Assembly: GCF_038396675.1 (NCBI RefSeq)
Contig: NC_088921.1
Location: 24,056,001 to 24,120,000 of the forward strand
Direction: 5' to 3'
Origin: Hydra vulgaris
Taxonomy: Eukaryota; Cnidaria; Hydrozoa; Anthoathecata; Hydridae
Length of the DNA: 64,000 bases
Positions 22,587 through 32,611 of this stretch are shown in pieces (positions within the stretch are counted from its first letter, which is position 1; each line of letters opens with the position of its first letter). A model generated the notes under the pieces. That model was not told where the DNA came from. It did not search any database and was given only the letters and a program-made list of their open reading frames with translations. A program made the translations under genes and the position numbers.

Positions 22587-23454
22587 ATGCCAAGATCTAC
22601 TAAATATATTAAAAAAAGAGTATTTCGCGGTAACCAACATGTTAGGAATCAAAGCATACATAGTTTTAACCAAAACTGTTGAAAGCAAAAAAGGAAGTGC
22701 AAGTGAAAAAAAGTTGCAACAAAATTTTGACTTTAACGATGAAGAAAATAAGCTTGATGAAGATAACTACAATATTTAAATTTTAAAAACAATGTTTAAT
22801 AATTGTATATGTAAAGAGTGTTGTTACTTTCCACCATTTACATAAACAATGTTTAATAATTGTATATGTAAAGAGTGTTGTTACTTTCCATCATTTACAT
22901 AAACAATGTTTAATAATTGTATATGTAAAGAGTGTTGTTACTTTCCATCATTTACATAAACAATGTTTAATTATTGTATAAATTAAAAGATAAAAAGAGT
23001 GTAAAAAGTTGTTCAAATGATGGAAAGCTGTTACTAAAAAACAACTTACAAAACAAAAATGAGTTTTCATACGAGTTACAGTTATTATGTGATACATGTG
23101 AATTTATCTCAAAATACGATACATCTCTTCAAAGTTACAAACAAATCTTAACTTCTGCAGGAAAACCTGTTGCAGCTGTAAATTTTAATGCCATTGTAGC
23201 TTTTAGAGAACTTGGCAAAGATTATGAATCTTTGCGTACTTTTGCAGCATTCATGAATATGCCACCTCCTATGACGCCAAAAAACTTTAACTATTTGACT
23301 AACAAATTATACAAAGCATATGAGGCTGTTGCTATTCAAAGTACTACTAGAGCTGCATTCCAGACGAGAATGAATCTTTGTGTTCATCATAATGAACCTA
23401 TAAATTGTCAGGTATCTGTTTATGGTACCTGGCAAAAGCCTGGACATCAATCGC
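22587..23454 (+). pseudogene. Kolobok transposase, N-terminal part
   Basis: ATG at 22587 starts MPRSTKYIKKRVFRGNQ, equivalent to the N-terminus of the intact copy at 51099. Stops follow within about 30 codons, and a 57-bp unit is triplicated at 22790-22960 inside the former coding region. Coding resumes at 22974-23454: SYELQLLCDTCEFISKYDTS, IVAFRELGKDYESLRTFAAF, MNMPPPMTPKNFNYL, then CQVSVYGTWQKPGHQSL. The intact relative has SVDGSWQKRGH here, so the first catalytic aspartate is tyrosine in this copy. The reading is cut at 23454 by the LTR insertion. Confidence 0.85.
22790..22978. repeat. 57-bp tandem repeat x3.3
   Basis: CAATGTTTAATAATTGTATA… starts at 22790, 22847, 22904 and partially 22961; copies are nearly identical, so the expansion is recent. 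Confidence 0.95.
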
Positions 23455-23721
23455 TGTTATAATTTAAGTAATAATGTAATATAATATTAAAGACGTCACT
23501 TCCCGTCTTCTGAATATTACAGTTATTAGTAACGTTATTTATATATGATCTATTATACATACGGTTATTAGTTACGCTATTTATATACGATAGATGTTTG
23601 TAGTTCTTGTATTGTCTTTTTCTTATATTTGATAAAAGCCAAAATATACATGAAAGACTTTTAATTATGGTTTACAACAATATTATTATTATAGTTTACT
23701 ATTTTATTATGGTTTACAACA
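23455..23721 (+). repeat. 5' LTR
   Basis: Starts TGTTATAATT, ends TTTACAACA; contains GACGTCACTTCCCGTCTTC. TGACGTCA-like sites in the partner LTR (ATGACGTCA) could be a CRE-type promoter element; this copy has AGACGTCA. Confidence 0.9.
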
Positions 23722-23770
23722 ATTTTATCAAATATGAGGTAAATTTTATTATATACAAATATAAATCAGT

Positions 23771-26700
23771 ATGGATGCAAAAATATTCAAAAAAGTACTG
23801 TGCGACGAACCAAACGAAGAAGAGTATATATACTGAAAAAAAATGCTATCAATTTATCTAGATAAAGCCACAATCCCAGAGGGCTGTAAACTTTAAGTCT
23901 TATCGTTCTATGTGGAGTGAAGGTTTTTATGATAATTCAGGATGTTACATCATACAACGATGCAATCAAAATTCTTGATAACAAGTATCAAAAACGATCG
24001 ACAGCGATCATGATGCGCCATAAACTTCGCTCTTTTAAACAAAAAGAAGGGGAATCGATTGAAAACTTTATGAGTAACTTAAAACAATTTTCCAGAAAAT
24101 GTCCAACAGAACCTCTAACAGCAGATCAACATAGTAACCTACTAGTATGTGATGTTTTTATAGCTGGTATTCTCTCACCTTCTATTCGTCAACGACTGCT
24201 TGAAGCTACAGATGACAATCTGGAGTCATTTTATAAAATAGCTCTTACGATGGAATTGACCACCGAAGATGCCCTTAATTTGACAACAACCATAACAGCT
24301 GCCATAACATATGCACTGTTAGATACTGGGTCCGACAAAACTTTTATTACATCAAAACTTCTTTGACAATGGAAACTTTCATACGATACTCAATCTACCT
24401 CAAAGGTATCACCGGCAGACAACTCGACATTAAAAGTTAAAGGTATCTTCCATGGTTCATTATTATTGGCTAGCAAAAAACTAAAAGTACAATTCCTCGT
24501 TGTGGACAACTTGGTGGCACCAGTAATTATCGGAATGGACGTGTTAACATGTCATTCCTCAATTACCATCAATTTTAAAGGAAACAAAGAGCCTCTAAAA
24601 TTCTGTTTAGCAACAAAAAGTATGAAATGTTCAACATACGCCTTAATACCTGGAATCGATATTAACAAAATAAAACCAGTAGCTACAACCTCACGACGTA
24701 TTCCCAAAAATATCTCCGTCATAACAGATGAAATAAACCGCTTACTAAAAAAAGATATAATTCAAGTAAGCCGCAGCCCTTGGCCAGCTCAATATTTTGT
24801 AGTATCAGCAGGAAATAAAAACTGCATCGTGATCGATTATTCAAATACAATTAATTTACACACTCCGCTCGATTCATATCCTACACCACGAATCGATGAC
24901 TTAATACTTAAAATAGCAGTCCATAAAATTTTTAGCACAATTGATCTCAAATCGGCGTATCATCAAGTGAGAATACGACCTGAAGATTACAAACTAACCG
25001 CATTTGAAGCTAACGGCAAATTATATGAGTTCAAACGCTTACCCTTTTGATGTACAAACGTGGTACCAATCTTTTAAAGAGTAATGGATGAATTCATTCA
25101 GGATAATAAACTTGAAAACACATACGCTTATCTTGAAGATATAATTATCGGTGGAAAAGATGCCCAAGAGCACGATAAAAATCCTAGTCGCTTTCTACAC
25201 GCAGCTAAAATCGCCAACATTGAGATAAACGAAGAAAAGAGTAACTTTAAAAATATTATTGAAAATGGAACTATAAAGCCAGACCCAAAAAGATACGAAA
25301 CACTGATAAATATGCCTGAGCCAAGTTCGTTAAAAGAGCTAAATCGAATGATAGGTTTATTTGCTTATTACGCCAAGTGGATACACAATTGCACAGCATT
25401 AACTCTCCCACTTACCCAAGCAAGAGACAATTTTCCAACAAAGGGTTTAACTCCACATGCCAAAGAAGCAATAAAAATACTCAAAAATAAACTTGTAGAA
25501 GCTTGTCTAGCCTCCCCTAATTTAAAAGTTTCATTAACAATAGAAACTGATGCCTCCGACTCAGCACTTGGAGGAACACTATTACAACTTGGCAGGCCCG
25601 TTGCCTTCTTTTTAAGAACATTAACTAATGCCGAAAGGAAGCATGCGATAGTTGAAAAAGAAGCGGCTACCATGGTGGAGTGCTGTAGAAGATGGAGGCA
25701 TCTGATTAACTCAGTACCATATATTAATATAATAACCGACTAAAGATCCATTTCCCTTATTTTCAATAAACAGAGTGCTTCAAAAATCAAAAATGAAAAA
25801 TTAACACAATGGCGTTTAGAATTAGCTGATATTATTTATACAATCACTTACAGGCTGGGGAACCAAAAAATTGTAGCAGATGCCCTTTCAAGATGTTGCT
25901 CGACTGTAAATAACACTAAAGCGTTTTACATTATCCATTCCCAGCTATGCCATCCCGGAGTTACAAGAATGGTACATTACTGCAAACCAGAAATCTACCA
26001 TACTCCACCGCAGAAATCAAACAAGTAACAAACCAATGTACAACTTGCAATGAACTCAAACCACGTTTTGCAATGAACTCAAACCACCCACAGGTTGTCT
26101 CATTCAGGCAACAAGGCCTTGGGAACGCTTATCGATGGACTTTGTTGGACCTTTACAATCCACTACAACAAACAAATACATCCTCGTGGTGGTTGACGAG
26201 TACTCACACTACCCATTTGCATTCTCCTGTCAAGACATATCAGCTGACACTGTTATACAACACCTTCTCAGCCTCTTTTCATTATTTGGTGCACCATCAT
26301 CTATTCATACAGATCGTGGAGCTCAGTTCGAAAGCTTAAAAATAAAAGTTTTTCTAGAAAAGAACGGAGTAATTAAACTAGAACCACTCCTTACCATTCC
26401 CAAGGCAATGGTCAGTGTGAACGAATAAACGGAACAATACTAAAACCTGTTAGCCTAGCTCTGAAAACCTTAAGTCTAGGAAAAGAAAAATGGGAACTAG
26501 TATTGCAAATGGCTTTGTCCTCCATAAGAGGACTTCTGTGTACCGTCACTAACGAAACACCCCATCAGAGGATGATGAGCTTTCAACGTTCATCAATAAT
26601 AGGCACTGTTTTACCTAACTTCTTAACAGAACAGGATTTCACAATCCTTTACAAACGTCAGGTACGAATGAAAGGAGATCCACTCGTTGACAGAGTTCAA

Positions 26701-27105
26701 CTGCTAGAAACAATATCGCCCCACTACACTTGAATAAAATTTCAAAATGAAAAAATTGTTTCAACAAAAGACCTCGCCCCACTAGAAGACCTAAATCCCC
26801 TAACAGAATCAGTCCAACAACAATCCGGTGATTTAAACATTGAACAGATGATCATTAGCAACAATATCAGCAATTCAATAAACAGAAACCAAGAAGAACT
26901 AAACGAAACCAACGAAGTAACGTCAAGCCAAATTGTTGAGAATTCAATTATAGATAGTATCCCTTGTAGTCAGTCACCTACAACAGCGGTACCTAGTCAG
27001 CCTATACAGAAAGTTACTACTCCCGAGAATCTTACTAACATACCCTCAAGAACAGGACCCGTTACGAAGAGGCCAAAGTATCTGGACGACTACTTTCCTT
27101 CCTAG
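23771..27105 (+). pseudogene. Gypsy gag-pol, broken
   Basis: The gag start MDAKIF at 23771 is soon interrupted. A retrotransposon gag-like helical domain is open at 23917-24290 (e.g. RSFKQKEGESIENFM), running directly into an aspartic protease motif LLDTGSDKTFI near 24320. RT is at 24466-25743, with IDLKSAYHQVRIRPEDY and an active-site motif YLEDI where YLDDI is expected. RNase H (ETDASDSALGG) is near 25550. The integrase part has an H…H…CTTC zinc finger (about 25930-26050), MDFVGPL at 26135, HTDRGAQF near 26310 and the tail segment 26503-26733. The C-terminal 26848-27105 is low-complexity and ends near KRPKYLDDYFPS. Several stops and frameshifts, including around 25050 and 25743, prevent a full product. 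I give no joined sequence. Confidence 0.85.
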
Positions 27106-27166
27106 TATAATATCAGAGGTTAATTCTATACTCTCTGCCCTAAAACTTTCCTAACGTGGAGAAGAC

Positions 27167-27435
27167 TGTTATAATTTAAGTAATAATGTAATATAATATT
27201 AATGACGTCACTTCCCGTCTTCTGAATATTACAGTTATTATTAACGCTATTTATATAAAATCTATTATACATAAGGTTATTAGTTACGCTATTTATATAC
27301 GATAGATGTTTGTAGTTCTTGTATAGCCTTTTTCTTATATTTGATAAAAGCCAAAATAAACATAAAAGACTTTTTTATTATGGTTTACAACAATATTATT
27401 ATTATGGTTTTACTATTTTATTATGGTTTACAACA
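27167..27435 (+). repeat. 3' LTR
   Basis: Direct copy of 23455-23721; contains TGACGTCA where the 5' copy has AGACGTCA. Confidence 0.9.
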
Positions 27436-27440
27436 ATCGC

Positions 27441-28542
27441 TAAATGGTATTATAACCATAGTTTTAAAAGAATGGAAAGTGCTTAGATGCCATTGTTCTT
27501 TCAAAAAAATGCGGAGATTATTTATACTGGAAAACGAAAACCCCTAATCCTGGATATCTTCATTGGAGTTTAAATCATGTATGTGATGCTAATCATGAAA
27601 AATCATCTGGAGCAATGGAATTATGTGGGGCGGTGATGTTATTTTCTTGATCGTTAATGATGAATAATTTAAGGTACACTTCATATATTGGGGATGGTGA
27701 TACCTCTTTATTTACTGATGTTGTTTCCTCAAAACCTTATGGCAATATAAATATTGAGAAACTAGAATGTGTTGGTCACGTTCAAAAACGAATCGGAACT
27801 CGTCTTCATAACTTGCGCCAAAGGCAAAAAGGTTATCGATATTAAACTTGGTCAAATTAGTCTAAGTGGCAAAGATAACCTCACAGACAAAGTAATAAAT
27901 TTGTTTCAAAACTATTATGGCATGGCTATACGACAAAATGTTGACAATCTCTACAATATGCAGAAATCCGTATGGGGTGTACTTTTTCATAACTCAGACA
28001 TTGAAGATGAAAACATCCGCCATCAATTTTGTCCGACAAAAACAAGGTGGTGCTTGTGGCAGTCTGATAAACTAACTAACTTATTTAAATATCAAAAGAA
28101 ATTGAGCCTTCCATAAGCTATTCACATAGTTTTAATTCCTATATTTAAAGATCTATCTAATCAAGATTTACTAAAAAAGTGTCTTCATGGTCAAACACAG
28201 AATAATAATAAAAGCTTGAATGGTGTTATTTGGAAAAGATACCCAAAAGATATATATGTTTGTAAAAGGTCTTTAGAACTATCTTTAAATTCAGCTATTA
28301 TTTCGTTTAATGATGGTTTTCAAGGAGTTTTAAAAGTGTTTAAAATTTTAGGTGTTTACACTGGGAGGTTTATGATTGATGCTTCTAAATTATATGATGC
28401 ATTACGTTTATCAAAAGGAAATTATAAATCCACCAATAAATGCAAAGGTAGAAGGCAAAAATTAAGAGGAATTAAAAAAGGGTTCTTAGATAAAGAAGCA
28501 GAAGAAGAACCTGTATCATTTTATGAATCTGGAGCTTTTTAA
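27441..28542 (+). pseudogene. Kolobok transposase, C-terminal part
   Basis: Continues after the Gypsy insertion. 27490-27660 reads HWSLNHVCDANHEKSSGAME, then YTSYIGDGDTSLF (27666 on) with the conserved GDGD. Then come KPYGNINIEKLECVGHVQKR, INLFQNYYGMAIRQNVDNLY, HQFCPTKTRWCLWQSDK, KKCLHGQTQNNNKSLNGVIW and the basic C-terminus LRGIKKGFLDKEAEEE ending at 28542. Frame changes occur near 27650, 27800 and 28115. Alignment by eye to the intact 602-residue copy runs the full C-terminal half. Confidence 0.85.
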
Positions 28543-29229
28543 ATAAAATTTTATTTTTGTTTTGTGATTTTCTCCACATTAGCTTTTTAGCGAATCAAAT
28601 AAAGTTAAAAAAAGATATCTCCTGATAGGCTTATTCTTTTTCTTTGAAATTTTCCCAGTTTGTTTAAAATATATTGGAAGAGGACTGGTAGCAGAATATT
28701 TATTTTTGCTTTTTTTAAGTTCGTGTTTTTGTCATCAAACAGTGAGACCTTCACGATAAAACAAGGAACCATTATGGCAATGCCTATAACTTTTGAAATA
28801 TTCCATTTAAATACATAAAACTGCTAGGTTACCTGAGTAACATGTTAGTAGCTGAAATACCAAAGGGCTTTAAAAAGGGTCATTTACTTCCTTAGAATTC
28901 TCTTTTTTTTAAAAACACACCAAAACAGGGAAAATGTTGAATAAATGAGGCAAATTGTAAGATTTTTTTTTTTTTTAAATACTCTTTTTTAGTAAAAAAC
29001 AACATAAATAGACTAATTTGAAAAATATTAAGTTAATATTAAAGAAATTCATTTGAATTGGGGTGGACCACCTTAACCAATCTCATTTGTACATTTTTAC
29101 AAAATTTTCTGATCACTTTGTAGCAAGTGATGCAAAACTTGTCTCAATTGTATTCTAAATCATAAATGATCTGTTAAAAAAAGTTTACACCAATCACTAT
29201 TTATAAAGATAACAACTGCGACAGTTTGT

Positions 29230-30012
29230 ATTTTTTTTTTTTTTTTTTGGTATATACAAATTTATTCAAGTCGTAAACCATAATATATATACAAATAGCT
29301 GGGGCAAGAAGAAGACATAGTTGGTCTTATCACCAAGCCCTTTAGTCTATACCGTAAATATAAAACAACAACAATTAAAAAACGTAACACTATATAATAT
29401 AAAACTTCTAAAGACTTCTCTATAATAAAAATCATTGGTCCTAAAGTGGCACAGTCCTTTTTTTAGATCGTCAAGCCGATAATGGCAAACCTCAAATTGT
29501 TGGGTAATCTTAACAGTAGCAATCATTAAAACTTCAGAAAAAGCTGAGCGTTACGTCGTTCATCAGTAGTTTTTGCTTCAATTTGTTCTTAAACTCATTA
29601 AGCGTTGCAATTGTTTTAAGTTCATTAGTTAATATTTTATTCCATAATTTTGGCCCTCTGGTAGAAATTGAAAATTCAGTCGCCTCAAACATAACTTTTG
29701 GATTGAATATAACTGTTATTTGAAAATCTGGTTAGATATATATTCTGATTTATTTTGAAAAACTGGTAAAATATTTTACGAGATATATTTTTATTAATTT
29801 TGAACATAATATAAAAATTTGATAGACATTTAATTCATAAACATTCGTTATGTTTGAATTACCAAATAATGCTTGGGGGGGTGTATAACAGCCCACATTG
29901 GAAATGGTTCTGATTGCATGCTTTTGTCTATGAAATAGTTTTTTAATTTTATTTTTATTTGTACTGCACCAACCAATGTTTGCATAATTAAGATGGCGAT
30001 GAATGAACAAGA
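29230..30012 (-). pseudogene. 5'-truncated LINE, RT tail and 3' UTR
   Basis: Minus strand. 30010-29750 reads MFIHRHLNYANIGWCSTNKN, KKLFHRQKHAIRTISN, YELNVYQIFILCSKLIKI, the RT C-terminal region of CR1-like LINEs. It continues as a frame-shifted RGPKLWN-type tail (about 29660-29620) and a 3' UTR that ends in a T run on the plus strand (29230-29248), i.e. a poly(A) tail. Nothing upstream of the RT tail is present, as expected from 5' truncation. Confidence 0.7.
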
Positions 30013-30399
30013 AATATAAAAGCTTTAAGCAAGTTAGGTTTTAAAAAGTTGCTAAAAACCTTCCGCAATAAAATACAAAAATGTTTCAAAAATGATAAGG
30101 AATGTTTTTAATAACCAATCAGTTTTGTAGAAACAATTGCACCAGTTGCTTTAAATCGTTCTAAATCTACAAAATTCTGATACGCCATCTAATATACGTA
30201 CTTCGCTTGTAATTTTTATCGTAGGACTTTGCTAGTAAATCAAAGTTTTGAAACAAAGATGAATTTTTTAGTCTCAAATGCAATAAAGCTAGATATTTAC
30301 CAAATATTTGCAAATATTAAAATTAGTTAACTGAAAAGTTGAAAATTTTGAATAACAAGTGTCAAGTGCAACCGTATAATCAGTCTTTTAAAAATTCTG

Positions 30400-32265
30400 A
30401 AATGGATTGTTTTATCCCGAAGCAAGATGATAATACAGATTATCTTGCTATAAGGTAAAACCCTAAAAACTAAAGTTATTGGTATTATATATTTCCAGCT
30501 AGCTTTAGAATCATATAAAAATATAGGTCTGAAAACTTGAGGAAAGTAATCTAATTTTATGTTATATTATAAAAAAACCACATTAAAAAACGCTGATATT
30601 CTACCACCTTTTTCAGACCCGATTTTTGATTAAATTCCTTTTCAATAACAACTGTAAAAATGTCTGGTTTCTATCGACACTTTGATTTCTGAATCAGTAT
30701 AATGCATTCTATCATAATCAATCATAAAAACAGGGGGAGTACTAAATTTAGTTTTCAAGCCTTATCAACAGTAGGGTATTCGTGATTTTAAAAAATACGA
30801 TTAAAAGTTGTGTTTTACATAAAAGGTATATGCTTTTATTTAATGCATTACGTTCACGTTGCAACTCTAAAAATAATGTTATTGAGGTTGATTTAAATAA
30901 TTCTCGTTTGAAAACTCTTTCTGATAACCGAAAAAAAATTAGTTCCAATAACTAAAACAATAACATTTCTTAGAAATGATCTAGCATTTCGTGGTAATTT
31001 TGATGATACTAAATATCATGCTGATATTGGGGAATCTTTTACATAAAAGGTTGGAAGAGGGTAACTTCATAGAGCTTTTAAATTTTCGTGTTGATGCTGG
31101 AGATCAATTATTAGCTAATCATATTTCTTCAAGTCCACAAAATGCAACCTATATATCAAAAACTTCCCAAAATCAACTTATTGATTCTTGTGTGAAAGCA
31201 ATTGAGGAAGTTTTAACTAAAAATGTTAACCATTTAAATTTATTTTGAATTCTTTGTGATGAAACAGTTTACTGTTCAAATACTGAACAAATGTCACTTG
31301 TTTTAAGATATTTAAATTCAAATAATGATATTTGCGAGGATTTCCTAAGATTTTCCTAGGAATTGCAAGACTGGTACATTTGGTCTTAGTCTATCTCTAA
31401 ATGTACACACTTCAAGAGACTTTTCGGATTTGATATTCAAAATTGTGGAGACCAAGGGTATGATGGTGCGAATTGTATAGCAGGCAAATATGAAGGATTT
31501 GCTTCTTGAATAAAAGCTCTTAATCATAAAGCTATTTTTGTTTATTATGCAAGCCATAGACTTTGTTTAGTTTAACTCTTCAAACTAAATCTTTTGACAT
31601 ATCCGAGCAGTGTTTTGAAATAACTAATCTAAAAAACCTGTTATTAGAAATATAAAAACAAAACTGATATATATCACATTGAAAGGCACACTATTCACCA
31701 AGTTGACATCGCACTGAAAGGTACACTATTCACCAAGTTGACATCACACCGAAAGGTACACTATTGCTTTTAGTTTGGCTTTTGGTTTTAGTCTTGATAT
31801 CCAAGAAGTGAGACCTAGATTATGTTATGTCCAGGTTATTCCGGGATAATTATCCAACAAATAAAATTTGTGACTATTTTAAACATACCACTACTTCTCT
31901 ATTAATTGAACACCTTATTAATAAGCTCGATAATAGGTTTCCAGAAAATGGTATGTTGGTTTATAATGGTCTAGCAGCAATTACTTCAACTGTACTGTCC
32001 AGAATACAAGTTAAGAAACAATGGAAATCTGATCTTTATGAGTTTTTAAATTTCTTTTTATCTGATATGCCTCATTTTACTTCAATAAATGCTGAGTTAA
32101 ACTTATGGTAATTATTTTGGAAAAACCAGTCAAACATTCCTTTAAATATTGCTGAAACTTTAAAGGCCATTGACATAAGAGATTTTTCAAATGTAAGGAC
32201 AGCGTTTATAATATTAGGAACAATTCCAATAACAACTTGTGAGTGTGAAAGAATTATTTCAGTTA
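30400..32265 (+). pseudogene. hAT transposase pseudogene (DUF4371 type)
   Basis: The plus strand carries the hAT blocks in order. MDCFIPKQDDNTDYLAI lies at about 30402. NNIAFRG-type DLAFRGNFDDTKYHADIGE is near 30980 and FIELLNFRVDAGDQLLANHI near 31070. ILCDETVYCSNTEQMSLVLR lies at about 31249 (the DESTD-like block), then QGYDGANCIAGKYEGFAS near 31455 and YYASHRLCL near 31540. 31827-32110 gives LIEHLINKLDNRFPENGML. The dimerisation motif GTIPITTCECERIISVI is at about 32219-32265, where a GGAA-rich simple repeat cuts the gene off. Stops and shifts are frequent. No terminal inverted repeats were found. Confidence 0.8.
31674..31766. repeat. 34-bp tandem repeat x2.7
   Basis: GAAAGGYACACTATTCACCA…GTTGACATC repeats at about 34-bp spacing inside the hAT relic, absent from the conserved protein blocks. 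Confidence 0.8.
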
Positions 32266-32301
32266 TAGGAGGGAGGGAGGAAGGAAGGAAGGAAGGGAGA
32301 G
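32266..32301. repeat. GGGA/GGAA simple repeat
   Basis: A purine-only run GGAGGGAGGGAGGAAGGAAG… directly replaces the last codons of the hAT dimerisation domain. Confidence 0.9.
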
Positions 32302-32611
32302 AATATTAGCCTATATTTATTTTATATTAATTAAACTTCAATAAAAAAATATAACAAAAATTAATAAAATAAAAAAGCAGTTAAAAACAAAACAATATTT
32401 TATTTTTTTGCAAAATTATATATTTTACAAAATAATATTTTGTATAATAAAAAAAAAATTTCTATTAAGGAAAGGAAAGAATCCGGACTAACCTTAGGCA
32501 AAATGACAGTATACAGATGAAGTTCGAAGTCTTTTGACTTACCTTCTCGTTGGTGTACTTTATTAAGTAAATTAGACCTAAAAATACATGTCTAATTTAT
32601 GAACAAAACAA

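Larger units (their letters stand above)
23455..27435 (+). mobile_element. Ty3/Gypsy LTR retrotransposon
   Basis: Two direct LTRs, 23455-23721 (267 bp) and 27167-27435 (269 bp), begin TGTTATAATTTAAG and end TTTACAACA. They differ by a small number of substitutions and short indels. The element is flanked by a perfect 5-bp duplication ATCGC (23450-23454 and 27436-27440). A purine-rich tract (GTGGAGAAGAC) precedes the 3' LTR. Pol order is protease-RT-RNase H-integrase, which defines the Ty3/Gypsy type. A primer-binding site matching a specific tRNA was not recognised. Confidence 0.95.
22166..29076 (+). mobile_element. Kolobok element, split by a Gypsy insertion
   Basis: TTAA (22166-22169) is followed by GGTGGTCCACCCCAATTCAA. 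The right end is the reverse complement, followed by TTAA (29073-29076). TTAA duplications and the transposase match the Kolobok superfamily. The transposase coding region is on the plus strand in two parts separated by an LTR retrotransposon at 23455-27435. Removing the insertion and one ATCGC leaves about 2.9 kb, close to the intact relative at 48736-51481. Confidence 0.9.
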
